A DNA stretch of 64,000 nt. Source: Heterohyrax brucei. Taxonomy: Eukaryota; Chordata; Mammalia; Hyracoidea; Procaviidae. The stretch is from positions 9,952,001 to 10,016,000 of the forward strand of contig CM053154.1 of the NCBI GenBank assembly GCA_028571685.1. Direction: 5' to 3'. Below are positions 46,571-58,680 of this stretch, piece after piece. The position numbers were made by a program, and so were the translations under genes. Position 1 is the first letter of the stretch, and the number at the start of each line of letters is the position of its first letter. A model generated the notes under the pieces. That model was not told the DNA's origin. It was given only the letters and a program-made list of their open reading frames with translations, and made no database searches.

Positions 46571-46618
46571 CAGGTGGGTACTGTGTCCCCTCCAAAGTGA
46601 TGCTGCCTATTGCTGCTG
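46571..46618 (-). CDS. DMBT1: Possible extra linker exon with a GC donor
   Basis: The acceptor is good (pyrimidine-rich tract ending TTTTCAG). A 48-nt open segment follows and stops at TG|GCAAGT, which fits the minor GC-AG donor class. Read in phase 1 it gives A-A-I-G-S-I-T-L-E-G-T-Q-Y-P-P, free of stops, with length divisible by three so the frame is preserved. It has the same length as the confirmed linker exon at 45.65 kb. There is no usable GT donor, so it may be a chance match or an exon that lost its donor. Confidence 0.3.
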
Positions 46619-47159
46619 CTGAAAACACAAAGACTACAAATCAGATGAGAGCCTCTTTGAAAACAAGAGTTAAGTGGAGCAGAGGAGGGGAGCACTCCTC
46701 CTTTGCACTAGGGGTTAGCTGGGCTTGTCATTCACTCGTGCACTCATTGACACATTCACTCAGGGGTTAGGGGACATACCAGCACCTCGGGTACTGGGCT
46801 GAATGTCAGGCAGAAAGCAGAGGGTTCATCATGGAACAGAGGCACTGTCACTGGGGGCACGTAGGTGGCTTGCTGAGGGACTTGGTGGCAAATGATGTGA
46901 TTTGGGCTTCACAGGGACACTGAGTGGAGGAAGAATGGAAACCTCAAGGGGAGCAACTCAGCAGGTTTGGGAGATGAGCTGAAGAATCCCAGAGAGGAAT
47001 AGATTCTTGATTTTAAGTTAAAACTTTAAGGAGTGTGTGGATCAAACCTTATGATTTTCTACTTTAAAAAAAAAATGTTTTTGAGTAAGCTGCCAGCCAC
47101 TCAGCATGGTTGGAAGGTATCAGCATGGTCACAGCATGGTCACATTAACCAAGTTTTAG

Positions 47160-47345
47160 AGCAGTCATTCTCCAGGTGGGTTTCAGGGACTCGCAGTATC
47201 AGTGAGTGACTAAGCGTGTATTAAAAGTGCATATTCTTAGGCCTCCTTCTAAAAGGCTGAAGCAGGAACTCGGGCAGTGGTGCTGGCAGTGTATGTTTTA
47301 ACAAGTCCCGCAGATGGTTCTGATGCACACTGCAGCTGGAAACGT
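47160..47345. repeat. MER5A-like DNA transposon fragment
   Basis: GCATATTCTTAGGCCTCC, AGCAGGAACTCGGG and TTTTAACAAGTCCCGCAGAT follow the MER5A order as I remember it. Confidence 0.6.
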
Positions 47346-47554
47346 ACTCCAGTGCAGTGTACACGGAGGATAGACCACAGTGGTTTCAATAGACTGTTCA
47401 GAAACAATTCATTCAGCAAGCACTTATTGAACGCCTGCTGTTTGCTAGAGACCACCTGGCAGGGGGAGTCGGCAGGGGGAGTCCCCAGATCGCACACAGG
47501 CTTCCCTGCCCCAAGCAAATTTGCCTCAGCAAGTGAAATAAACAAGTGAGCAAT

Positions 47555-47755
47555 TAGAGCACAGGACTGTGACTGGGGAGGCAGGTGTCTTGGGTTCGAA
47601 TTCAAGCTCGCTTGCTCATTTCTCTTCTAACCTCAGGAAAGATGTTTGATCTCACTCAGTTTTAGTTTTCTCATCTATAAAACTACTTCATAGGGTTATT
47701 AGAAAGACAAAATCAGATTGAACATATCAAGTGCTTAGTATATATAGCTGGCATT
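47555..47755 (+). repeat. MIR
   Basis: TTTTCTCATCTATAAAACTA and the TTCATAGGGTTATTAGAAAG tail. Confidence 0.65.
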
Positions 47756-47854
47756 TAAAAACATTGTTAATTCCAAAACTTTAAACATATCATAAAGTTA
47801 CAAAAAATAAAATATACCAAAAATATTAATTTAGGTTTTGACCTCACACCAATA

Positions 47855-48003
47855 ACAAAACAAAACCTGATTCAGACACTTAGCGACCCTGTAGGACAAA
47901 GTAAAACCGCCCGATCGGGTTTCCAAGGAGCAGCCGGTGAATTCTAGCTGCCAACCTTTTGCTTAGCAGCTGGGCTCTTAACCACTGCATCACCAGGCCT
48001 CCT
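47855..48003 (-). repeat. AfroSINE
   Basis: TTAGCGACCCTGTAGGACAA and TTAACCACTGCATCACCAGG. Confidence 0.88.
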
Positions 48004-48929
48004 TTGCAAAGAAACAAAATTATTTCCAAGGCTAAAGAATTAAACGCTAACGTGCACGCACACGTAAGAATAAGAAACTAGTTAAACATGTATCTGATTT
48101 CTATAAAGCATTTCTAGATTTTAAATTAATAGAAGAAATTGCAAAGGTCAACAGTCATCAATTTAATTACACAAAATTTTGAATATTTGTACAACCAAAA
48201 AAAATCAAAATTAAAAGGCAAACAACAAACTGAGAAGATATTTGTCCTCTATGTAACTGATAAAATATCGATACCCACATCTCAATAAAATGACACCGAG
48301 ATCCCTTGGTGGCCATGGAGGTGCCCAGTGTTCTTTCATGTCATTTTACTTTGTCACTTGACCCTCAAGAAACATACAAACATGGTTAAGTCACTCAGCT
48401 CCGTGCCATTTGTCTAAGGCCCTGAGTGACAGACACAAATGTGGAATCTTGTCTGCTCTGCTTTGCTTCTTGACCAGATTTTGTTTGATCAACACCAGTT
48501 CTCAAAGCCAGACGTGCCCTGCAGAGAGAAATCACCCCGACAAGCACTCACCTCTGCCCCTTGCCTTGGTGCACAAGCTGCGCACTTAGCCCACTGTGGC
48601 AGAGTTTTGGGGCCTCTGAATAACGCAAACGCTTGCCTTAAATGCAAGGAATCATCTCCTTACTCCGGAGACTTACTGACATTGCTGACATTGTGACAGG
48701 CTTCTTCTCACTGCAACCATTTGAATTTTTCAGCAGGGTGGGAAAAAGAAAGAAAACCTATCTTCCAAACGCTTGCAAACAATTCTAACAACCACTGAAA
48801 GCTGTTCCTCCTTGATGCAAAATATTCCCCTTGTGAAGAAAAGTCTAGCACCACAACAAATGAATATAATTTATCAGGCTTTGGGTTTGCAGGCATGAAA
48901 TTAGTGAAGATAATAATAAGGTAAAATAC

Positions 48930-48999
48930 CTGCATTACTTATGAGTAGAACTTGACTCCATAAAAGACATATTTCGAGGATGAATGCAGAGTTCCCCAT
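48930..48999 (-). CDS. DMBT1: DMBT1 exon 1, signal peptide
   Basis: First coding exon: 70 nt, 23 codons plus one base. It encodes a start Met, a short polar stretch and a hydrophobic core (F-I-L-E-I-C-L-L-W, then V-L-L-I), a classic secretory signal peptide that resembles the human DMBT1 leader (M-G-I-S...I-L-E-M-C-L-L-W). The ATG has A at -3 and G at +4, a good Kozak context. The exon ends G|GTATTT, a proper donor leaving phase 1, which matches all later module exons. The TATA element lies just upstream. Cleavage is probably near the Ser-Asn-Ala at the exon end. I chose this start because it is the first ATG after the TATA box and opens the leader directly. Confidence 0.93.
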
Positions 49000-49038
49000 T
49001 TTGCCGGGTTCTTCTAAATTTGAGTAAAAATACTTGGG

Positions 49039-49046
49039 TATTTATA
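49039..49046 (-). promoter_or_regulatory. DMBT1: TATA box of DMBT1
   Basis: On the minus strand this reads TATAAATA. It lies about 40 bases upstream of the initiator ATG at 48,999, so a start site 25-30 bases downstream would give a very short 5' UTR beginning near 49,012-49,018. Position, orientation and the absence of any other ATG in between support a core promoter. No CpG island is visible, consistent with tissue-restricted epithelial expression. Confidence 0.6.
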
Positions 49047-49049
49047 GGT

Positions 49050-50045
49050 TCCCAGCCGAAAGGGGTGCGGCCTCTGGGATGGTTTATTTCTATTGCTGCA
49101 ATAAATCAATATAAAAGAAGTAAGGAACTTGGTTAACAATCACTGGCTGATCTGTGGGAACAACATGGGTGTGTTTGATGGATTGTCACATTGAAGACCT
49201 GGCTTATCCCCAACTGCATAAAAACTGGCATCAATGAGACAATTTTCTACTTCCTCCTGGGTGAGCCTGGAAGATTGTCAGGGGCTGCCTGAATGTGGGC
49301 TTGGTTTTAATGCTGGAGAGTCTGAATTCACCTGTGGGCAGTTGGCTCCAAGATGCAGGGCTGACCAGGATATAGCAGCTAGGCAAACAGCACAGTGTTC
49401 CAGAGGGGAAAGTGTCTCCTGAGATGATGTGTGCCATCAGGGCACTCTCTCATTGAGCTTAGTCTTGCCCTGGAGAAATGAAGATGACCATAGCGTGGTC
49501 ATGACTAGAGGACAGACGGTGTGGGGCACAATGCCATGGGCACCGTGGGTCTGTGCTAGCCTTGGCCACACCCTTCTGGTCTCCCCTAATTGCTTAACAC
49601 AGGAGCTGAGAAACACGTGGCCTCCAACTGAAGCACCTCCAACCTTTATACAAGGTATTGGTTTCTTGCTCTTGGCTGTCACATTGTATAACCCTAGGCA
49701 AACACACGGAGCCTGTGCTCTCGTATCTGCCTATCTTCCACACAGTCCTTGTCCCAGGGTTTATTGTGTAGATATACTTAACCCTTCAGGACTTCCATCT
49801 TCATCACTGGACTCTGCTAAGGGCTCCTATGAACCCCTAAGAAGGTTGCCTGTCGTTTGCTTACTGTTACTGAAACACTCCTAGGGAACAGTGACGTGGT
49901 GGGGAGCAGACCCCTGGAAGAACTTGCCCCTTATCGTGCCCTGTGGGAGCAATGTCCTGCCCCTGAGCTGAGACAGAGGCTATCGGAGATGCCTTAGCTT
50001 CCTTGTCCTGCAGTGTTAATTATTAGTCTCTCAGTGCTTCTTTTT
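49050..50045. other. Upstream flank, nothing recognised
   Basis: Region 5' of DMBT1. Open frames here are short or lack splice or coding support; I see no repeat beyond background and no conserved element I can name. Confidence 0.5.
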
Positions 50046-50049
50046 AGAA

Positions 50050-50212
50050 ACCAAACCAAAAAATGAGAGCCACCGTCATCAGGTTGATTATGACTCATAG
50101 AGATCCTATAGAGAGAGGAGAGCTGCCCTATAGAGTTTCCAAGGAGTGGCTGGTAGATATGAACTGCCCACAGTTTAGTTAGCCATTGTAACACTTATGC
50201 CACCAGGGTTTC
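50050..50212 (-). repeat. AfroSINE
   Basis: CACCGTCATCAGGTTGATTA and TGCCACCAGGGTTTC. Confidence 0.88.
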
Positions 50213-50991
50213 TGGGATTCGTAAACCCTTGGCTTGCGCCAACCACAAGCATGACTTAGGGTTAGACTTCTGAGTTTACCTTACCCCAGATGAAAGTTAT
50301 ATTGAGGCTTTGACTTCTTTTTCAGTTCTGCAATTCTTCCTGTTTTTCCTCACTTCCTTTTCGCAGGCTCATTGCTTTTCATTCTCTTACTGTCAGTCTG
50401 ACAAATGCTAAACGATACAGTGAAAAGAGAACACAAAAACATATCTGCTGGGGAATGTCCTGAGACCAGAATGGCACAATGGGTTCCTCTTAGGAGCTTC
50501 TAGTCATTTGGTTCCTGGAGAACTGAGCTGAGAACGATTATGCAACTGGATCTATCGCGGGATTGCTGTGATAGATTAGTAATGTCTACCTTGATCGCAG
50601 CAGGGAACAGTGGTGGCAAGAATACTAATATCTGAAAGGCAGAAGATAGACCTGCATGGTAACAGTTACAATATGGGGTGGTCATTGTTGTTACCTACAC
50701 TAAATCAGCGCCAGGCCCATGGTGGTCTCATATGCAACAGAACCAAACCTTTGTAATCCATAGGGTTTTCACCAGTTGATTTGTAGAGTTAGGTCTTTGA
50801 GTTTTTCTTCCCAGTCAGGCTGGATGCTCCATGGGAACCTTGTTGAGTATCAGAGTCACACGCAAGTCTCCACTGGCTGATGGGTGGTGGCTGTGTTTGA
50901 GGTGGGTTGATCAGGAATCTTTCCCTAGTATCCCAAATGGACAGCCAAGAATTCTACCACTGAACAAACAGTACCCTCACAACACAAGCCG

Positions 50992-51148
50992 TTAACCCAT
51001 CACCATTAAGTTAATTCCAACTCATGGTGACCCTGCAGGACAGAGTCACCTTCATAGATTTTCTAAGGAGGACTTGGTGGATTCAAACTGCCAGCCTTAC
51101 AGGTGAGCAGCCACAGCTCTTGACCACTATGCTATCAGGGCTTCCCCT
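50992..51148 (-). repeat. AfroSINE
   Basis: CACCATTAAGTTAATTCCAA and TGGTGGATTCAAACTGCCAG. Confidence 0.88.
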
Positions 51149-51149
51149 C

Positions 51150-53430
51150 ACAGTGTCAGGTAGTGCTAGTAGAAGTTGCTTTGGAAACATTCAGGAAATG
51201 CATGTAAATCGGATGGGAGAGGCAGCTTCTCAGAACTTCTCAGACACCTAAATTGAGACTTGAACTATAAGCAGGAGTCAGCTGGACTGTCCATCAGCCA
51301 GACAAGCAAGACCAGGAGGACTGCGTGACATGTGATAATCAGGGCAGGGGGCCACCCTCCAGGACACCACACCCTAGGACACCATGGAGCGAGCCCCACC
51401 TGCATCTCAGTTCAGACAGGGACACCCTTCTTGAAAACCAGGCGAGACCTCTAGAAGCACAGGGACCCCACTCTTTCTGTTGCTTCCAGTCTCCTTTCTG
51501 ATCCCTAGACATCCGTGTGGGTTAGCGGGAAAGGTTCTGAGACAAAAAAGCCCTGTGAACTTTTGTTCAGGATGTAAGGAAGAAGGAAGCAGGGGACATC
51601 TGCCTGTCATTTCAAAACCAACCCAGAAGGATTCCGAGGCTGCAAGATGGTGATATCAGGCAGTGCACCACGAAGGGACACGGAGGTCTTGGGCCTGCGG
51701 GAAGGACACAATGGGGCTGCAACTCACTTGTAACCAAAGTGTGGGTCCTCAGGTTTGTCTCCAGGTCCTCCTTGGAGTTTATAAGAGCCTGTGCCAAGAT
51801 GCCTCCCTCTTACATGTAGAGGAAGATTCTGGAGGGACCCACTCCTCCAGTAACTCCTAATTGCTGCTCAGGGGACCCTCTTTACCCTGCCCACTGGAGA
51901 CAAGTATTGTGGGTTGAAAGCCATGGCTACAAAGTCCTGATCACTAATCCGAAACTGCCCCTACGGACAACAGGAAGAGAGAGAAGCCCATTGAAGACGG
52001 AAGACTTGGCAGCTAGGTCCCATTTTTAAAGGGCTTTTCCCTGGCAAACATAATCCCAAAGATGCTCCAGCCTGCTCTTGAAAACTCCAGAGATGGAGCC
52101 AACACTCAAATCCAGCACTAGAGAGATGACCTCCAAAAGAAAGAGGTCCCTAAGGTGCTTTCCCGGCAGCACAGCCCTTTCCTAGATTGAAAGTCGTTGG
52201 GAAGCCCCAAACCATGAGACAGGTCAGTAGAAGAGCAGTTTCTAAGACCCCACGCGTAGTCTCCCAGGGCCTCCCTCACTCCATTGTCTCCACCTTGCCT
52301 GCTATGACGGTGTTCCTGCTGCCTGAAGAACTCTGTCCCCAGGGATCTTCAGGTTCACGCATCAGTAGAAATGCCGTGGTGGGGTGGGGTGGTGGCCCCT
52401 TGCCAACCCAGCCAGCTCTTCCTCTTTGTGCCCTCCCCTTCATCTCCTCCCACCCGTGTCCCGTTTTCTCCCGCAATGTAGAAGTGAGAATTTCACAGTG
52501 GAAGCCAAGCCTTCCTGCACAAGACACGGGACTGTGAGGCCCAGTGGGATGCCTAGGGTGACTAGGGTACATGCTGAGTTAGGGAACCCTGTCCTGATGC
52601 TGACTGGGGGCCTCCCACAGCAGACAGTTGTTCTCAGCTTAGATCTCCTGAGCTCCTTTCCCAGAGGCCCCTGAGAGAATGGAGGGGGCTGCAGAGCAGG
52701 GTAGACAGACACAGGGGCCCTCTGGTTCCTGAGGCCAGGTCAGACTGGGAATGCGGGAAGTCTGCTAGATGGGCCAGATGCTGAGACATTCAGGTACTTG
52801 CTGTTTGGTTCTAGGCACGAAGTCCAGACGTCTGGGTGACCACAGTTCCACCTGGGGTGCTGGGTTGACCAAAGTCTAATTTTACCCTTGTTATTTAAAC
52901 ACACTGTAATTATCAGCCACTGAGTCTAGTGTTACTGCCCGGGGGGTTGTGTATATGGTATCTATTGTGGTATTCAGCCTTGGCCTCGGAGAGTCTGTCT
53001 TTACAACCAAGGACTCCCACTCATCTACCCCACCATGATGAGAACCAAGCTGCACCTCGGCCTCTCCAGTGCTTCTCTGCAACCCAGTGTTCCAGGTGAA
53101 GTGACACACAGTAGGCATTAGCTATTGACGGCAGCTCTCACTAGAGCAACCCACTTGCCTGTGCTTTCCTGGGGTCACCAACATGTAGCTTCCAGCTGGG
53201 GACATTCAGGTCCAGAGCAGGAAGTGACATGCAGACAGAGTTCAGAAACCATCTTCTGTCAGTAGCATCCCAACATGGCACGCAGGAGGCTGATAGAGCT
53301 CTGTGCTCTTCAGGACACAATCCAATCTCAGAACCTTACCAGCGACCAATGAAACCTCTGCTAGAGACCCTACAGAAACCTAAGTCCAGTCATGTCCCTC
53401 CCTCTCATCTTTCTCACAGTAACGAGGAAG
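51150..53430. other. Intergenic, nothing recognised
   Basis: No convincing exon, repeat or RNA gene. Several open frames of 60-116 codons exist on both strands, without splice sites or recognisable domains. Confidence 0.5.
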
Positions 53431-53765
53431 GCCTTCACTATGCTTACAGGGTTCCACACACCAGGCCCCCTGTAGCATCTCTTCCCCTTGCCCACTCTGG
53501 TATATCACAGAGCCTCAGGGCCTTTGCACATACTGTTCTCTAGGCCTGGAGGACTCTCTCCCCAAATATCTGCAGGCTTGCTCTCTCCCTCCTTGAGATC
53601 CTCTTGTAACACAACTTCTCTTCAGTGCAACCCTTCCTGACCATTCTCCAAAAAGTGCAGGCCACCCTTCCCAGCATACCCTACCCCTTCCTGGCCTGGC
53701 CTGTCTCCTTGCACAGGTCACCATTCATCTCCTTGTATCTTACTTCTTTGTTTTATAGATTTGTT
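53430..53765 (+). repeat. L2 LINE 3' end
   Basis: CCTCAGGGCCTTTGCACATA, TTCCTGACCATTCTCC and the TTGTTTTATAGATTTGTTT end are diagnostic of L2. Confidence 0.8.
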
Positions 53766-54564
53766 TTGTGTCTGAGAATATTTTAAAGGCAACACAAGAT
53801 CTAGGCTAGCATGATTGTGAGTTGTACCAGAAGCTTCCAGTTCAGAGTTGGCTCAGAAAATCAGAAAATAAAAGCAGAAGGAAGTTGAGGGTCTCCAGTC
53901 CTTTTGTGCTACCCAAGTGTCCTTTTTCGCTCCCCCAGTGGCAACAGGGGCAGGTGTCCTCCTCCGTTAGCCATAATCCTCCTGGACATCCTTCTTCACT
54001 CTCTTCCAAGAAGCCATATAGGGTCAGTGAGGTGACTTGTCAAGGACAGTTACAGTGACTGCACAGGAGTGAAGTTCCAATGACGAAGTGAAGGATGTGG
54101 GGTGTGGATGGGGGTTGGGGGCCACCAGCAGGTGTCTCTCCCAGATAGTACCTCCCATAAGGTGGCAGCATCATGGAGTGTTATCAGTTTTCCAGGCTGC
54201 ATTCACCCGAGGGTGATCAGATTCTAAATAATTGAGTTACCCTAATTACCCTCATCAGACACTAATTAGTAGACTTGAAGACCAAGTCACTCATTTACAA
54301 TGGGTGTATACTTTGGCTCCAAGATGTATCTGTTCAAGAGATCAAATTATACACTAATTGTTTGGGAAGCAAAGAAGGGGAACAAGGAAACTGGTTGGTA
54401 TCCAAAAGAAACTTATCAAAATAACTTAGCCAGTTAATGTCTTTACTTGGGTGTTTCTGTATAAAGAACTGTTCTGGGCATCTCTAAATACTTGTCTTTA
54501 TGACATAGTCTCAAGCCCTAGGCCTGCAGCCCCTTGTGCGTCAGAGGCACAGAGACTCCTAAAT

Positions 54565-54662
54565 AAGTACCTCCACAGGATTACAGCCTAGAAAACCCTA
54601 TGGGGAAATTTTGCTCTGTCCTATGGGGGTCACTGTGAGTTAAAATTGACTTGACAGCAATT
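54565..54662 (+). repeat. AfroSINE 3' part
   Basis: GAAAACCCTATGGGGAAATT and GTGAGTTAAAATTGACTTGA. Confidence 0.75.
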
Positions 54663-55157
54663 ACCAACCAACCACCCCAGAGCACAGACGACTCGGGTCA
54701 CAACTAATTGGGTTGACTTCATAAGCGTTTATGTTCAAGTTGCTTCCAAAGGGTGGCATTTTCAGGTCTGTGTGCCAAAGTGACAGACAGAGACTCCATC
54801 CCTTTAGAAGAAGCCTTACGCTCCAAAGGGGGCTGATTACAGATAAGCTGATAGCTACCTAGAGGGCATCTCCTCATCTTCTCTTGTTTAGCACCTGTAC
54901 TCAAGACTGGGAAGGGAATAGAGGGAAGGATGAAGAGGTCAAAGATACCAGCACGGTGCACAGCAGTCCAGATGGACAGAAACAGCTGGCCAAACCAAGC
55001 ACTGGTTAAAGTACTCTGAAGGAGGCCTGTCCTTGATCTAAAAAGCCATCACACCAATCATCAACGGCGATGGCAGTAAGTCTTCACCGAGGCCCGTATA
55101 AAACACCCGCAGGGTTACAACTCTCCGCCCATGTAACAGGAACCCCTTGAAATGTTT

Positions 55158-57805
55158 TTGTTGTTAGGTGCCATCAAGTTCGCTCCAACTCCTAGCGACC
55201 CTGTATTCAACAGAAGAAAACACTGCCCGGTCCTCTGCCATCTTTGCTATCATTGTCACACTTGAACCCATAGCCACAGCATCTCATCAAAGGTCTTCCT
55301 TTTGTTCTCCAACTCTGTAACTTTTCCAAGCATGATGTCCGTCTCTGGGCGACATGGCCAAACTATGTGAGACATTTTCTCACCATTCTTGCTTCTAAGA
55401 ACCACTCTGGCTGTACTGTACTTCTTCCAAGACAGATTTGTTTGTTCTTCTGGCAACCCATGTTGTATATCCAATAACCTTCACCAACACCATAATTCAA
55501 AGGCATCAGCTCTTCTTTTGTCTTCTTTGTTCATTGTCCAGCTTTCACATGCATAAGAGGCAACTGAATACGGCTTAGGTCAGGCACATCTTAGTCCTCA
55601 AAGTGACATCTTTGCTTTTTAACACATTAAAGGGTGTTTTGCAACATGTTTGCCAACGCAATATGTCATTTGATTTCTTGACTGCTGCTTCTGTGGACCT
55701 TGATTGTGAATCCAAGTAAAATGAAATCCTTGACAACAGCAATATTTTCTCTATTTATCATTATCGTTTGTAATGATTTTTGCTTTCTTCATGTTGAGGT
55801 GTAATCCGTCCTGAAGGCTGCAGTCTTTGATTTTTATCAGCAGCTACTTCAAGTACTCTTCACGTTCAGTAAGCAAGCTTGTGTCATCTGCACCAGTTAA
55901 GTCGTTAACGAATCATCCTCCAACTGTAATGTCATGTTCCTCTCCGTGTAGCTCAGCTTCTCACATTGTTTGTTTAGCATACAGACTGAATTAGGCATAG
56001 TGAAAGGATACAACCCTGACACACGCTTTTCCTGATTTTAAACCACACAGTATCACCTTGTTCTGTTTCAGCAACTGCCTCTTGGTCTATGTACACATTC
56101 CTGATGAGCACAATTTAGTGCTCTTCGGAATGCTACCCATAATTTGTTATGATCCACACAGTCAAATGCTTTTACATAGTCAGTAAAGCACAGGTAAACA
56201 TCTTTCTCGTGTTCTCTGCTTTCAGCCAAGACCCATCTGACACTGGGAATGATATCTCCAGCTCCACATCCTCTTCTGAATCTGGCTTGAATTGCTGGCA
56301 ATTCCCTGTCAATACACTGCTGCAGCTGCTTTTGAATGATCTTCAGCAAAATTTTACGTCCGTGTGATGTTAATGCCATTGTTCAATAATTTCTACATTC
56401 TGTTGGTTCATCTTTTTTTGGAATGGGCACAAAGATTGATTCCTTCCAGTTAGTTGGCCAGGTCACTGTCTTCCAAATTTCTTGGCACAGACAAGTGAAC
56501 ATCTCCAGTGCTGCACTCTTCTGTTCAGACTTCTCAGTGGGTAATCTGTCATTTCCTGGAGCCTTGTTTTTTGCCAACGACTTTAGTGCAGCTTGGGCTT
56601 CTTCTTTCAGTATGATCGGTTCTTGATCACATGACACCTCCTGAAGTGGTCGAAAGGCAATCAGTTATTTTTGGTACAGTTCCTCTGTGTATTGCTTATA
56701 TCTTCTTTTGACGCTTCCTGCATCATTCAGTATTTGGGCTGTAAAGGCCTTAGCTACTGCTACTTACAGCTTGAATTTTTTCTTCAGTTCTTCTAGGTTG
56801 AGAAATGCTGAGCATGTTCTCCCATTTTAGTTTTCTAACTTGAGGTCTTTGCACGTTTCATTGTAACATTTTACATTATTTTCTCGAGCTGCCCTTTAAA
56901 TCTTTTGTTTAGCTCTTTTACTTCATCATTTCCTCCTTTCACTTTAGCTACTTGACATTCAAGAGCAAGCTTCAAATTCTCTCCTAACATCCACTGAGGT
57001 CTTCTCTTTCTTTTCTGTCTTTTTAATGACCTCTTGCTTCCTTCGTGTACCGTGTCCTTGATGTCATTCTACAACTCATCTAGTCTTTGATCAGTAGTGT
57101 TCAGTGCATCAAATCTATTCTTTGGACAGTCTCTATATTCAGGTCAGATATAATCATATTTTGGCTCTTATGGACTTCTAATTTCCTTTGTCTTCAGCTT
57201 GAACTTGTATGTGAATAATTGACGGGTTTTTTTAATTTATTTATTTATTTCTATTTCTTATTGTGATTGAGTGAAAGCATACAATCCAAATTAAATTTGC
57301 ATGCCTGTTTATCTGCAGCTCCTTCTGCTCTCCTTGCTCAGTGACAGCACACTCTTCGTTTCTGCTCTATACATGTCATATCCTCTTAACAATCTCCTGC
57401 CCTCTCTTCTTCACCCTCTCCTCTCCCTTCTAGTAAGAGGCCAGTAAGAAAAAATCCTATAGACTCCTATAGATTCATAGAACCATAAAATACAACACCT
57501 CATATGGTCGCATGAACAGTTGATTTTTCTTTCACATTCAGCCCTTGGCTTTGTTCTGACTGATGATACTAAGCTTTTCTGTTATCTCTTTCCATAGACG
57601 TAGTCTGTTTGATTCCTATGTATTCTATATGGTGAGGTCCACATGTATAGCCACCTTTAGTTATTGAGTCAAGCTATTTGCAATAAAGAAGTTGTTAGTC
57701 TTGCAAATTTCACCCATGAGACCTCTGACATCATTTCTATCACTGATCTTTCTTTTTTCCTTCCAACTTTCACATTCCAATAACCAGTAGTTATCAGTGA
57801 AATGG
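55158..57805 (-). mobile_element. RTE1-type LINE, body
   Basis: Inverted RTE element: the 3' tail (GTTGTTAGGTGCCATCAAGT) is at the left and reverse-transcriptase text follows on the minus strand. At about 56,070-56,640 it encodes K-N-K-A-P-G-N-D, Q-A-R-F-R-R-G-C-G and F-T-D-Y-V-K-A-F-D-C-V-D-H, the RT fingers and palm motifs of BovB/RTE elements. Stops and frameshifts make it non-functional. An L1 3' UTR fragment interrupts it at 57,223-57,536, and its 5' part appears in the opposite orientation next to it. Confidence 0.88.
57223..57536 (-). mobile_element. L1 3' UTR fragment inserted in the RTE
   Basis: Begins with a T-rich stretch (ttttttt, then TTATTTATTTATTT), the complement of an A-rich tail, followed by text like the inverted L1 3' UTR (AGTGAAAGCATACAATCC). 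It breaks the RTE sequence, which resumes on both sides. Confidence 0.6.
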
Positions 57806-58135
57806 AATAAACAAAGATCAATATTCTAAGCATTAGTGAGCTGAAATGGAATGTTTTGGCTATTTTGAATCAGACAGTCATACAATATACCACATCAGGA
57901 ATGTCAAATTGAAGAGGAATAATGTTGCATTCATTGTCAAAAAAAAAATTTCAAAATCTTTCCTGAAGTACAATGCTGTCAGCAATAAGATAATACCCAT
58001 GCATTCACAAGGAACACTAATTAATAAGACTGTGATTCAACTCTGTACACTAACCACTAAGGCCAAAGACGAAGAAACTGAAGACTTTTATCAACTTCCG
58101 CAATCTGAAATCGATCATATGTGCAGTTGGGATGC
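57806..58135 (+). mobile_element. RTE 5' segment in inverted orientation (endonuclease part)
   Basis: Encodes RTE endonuclease-region text on the plus strand (I-S-E-L-K-W-N, then Y-N-A-V-S-N-K-I, T-L-T-T-K-A-K-D-E). Its 3' end (about GGGATGCT) is where, in the element, the minus-strand body at 57,800 (reading CTGATAACTACTGG) would continue. Confidence 0.75.
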
Positions 58136-58374
58136 TCTTGGAATGAAGATATTACAAAAAGCCGATAATCTAGCCTTGGAGATGCAGAAACTCAGAACCC
58201 ACAGGAGAAGTGGGCAAGTCGAGCAGCTTAAAAGATACTGTTCACCTAACAGGAAAGCTGTCTTAAAAAAGGGGTGCGGGATCTTAGACCCATATTGCGA
58301 AGGAAAAGAAGTCTTGAAAAACTAAATACTGTTTTTAATTCCAACTAAATTTTTTTGACGCACTAGAAATGGCA
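58136..58374. other. Unrecognised segment between RTE pieces
   Basis: About 240 bases that continue the open frame of the endonuclease piece to 58,325 but no longer resemble RTE. I cannot name its origin. Confidence 0.4.
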
Positions 58375-58680
58375 AACAAATATGTCTTGGCAGAAGTACA
58401 GCCGGAATCCTCCTTAGAAGTAAGGATGGTGAGACTTCATCTTGCGAACTTCAGACATGTTATCAGGAGGGACTAATCCCTGGAGAAGGACATCACACTT
58501 GGAGTGAAAAGAGAGGAAGTCCTTCAACGTGATAGACTGACACAGTGGCTTCAACAATGGGCTCAAGCGTGACAATGATTGTGAGGATAGTGTAGGACCG
58601 GGCACCGTTTCATTCTGTTGTACATTAGGCGTTATGAGTCAGAACTGACCTGACAGCTTCTAACAACAACAACAACAGAA
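58375..58680 (+). mobile_element. RTE 3' end fragment with (AAC)n tail
   Basis: GTACAGCCGGAATCCTCCTT, CATGTTATCAGGAGGGACTA and the GCGTTATGAGTCAGAACTGA tail ending AACAACAACAACA. Confidence 0.85.

Noticed and set aside
56068-56637. Minus-strand reverse-transcriptase frames as a possible host gene
   Set aside because: They are the RT region of an inactive RTE1-type LINE with interrupting stops and a 3' tail typical of the family.
57846-58325. 159-codon plus-strand open frame that looks like a small gene
   Set aside because: The first two thirds are RTE endonuclease text; the rest is unrecognised sequence that happens to stay open.
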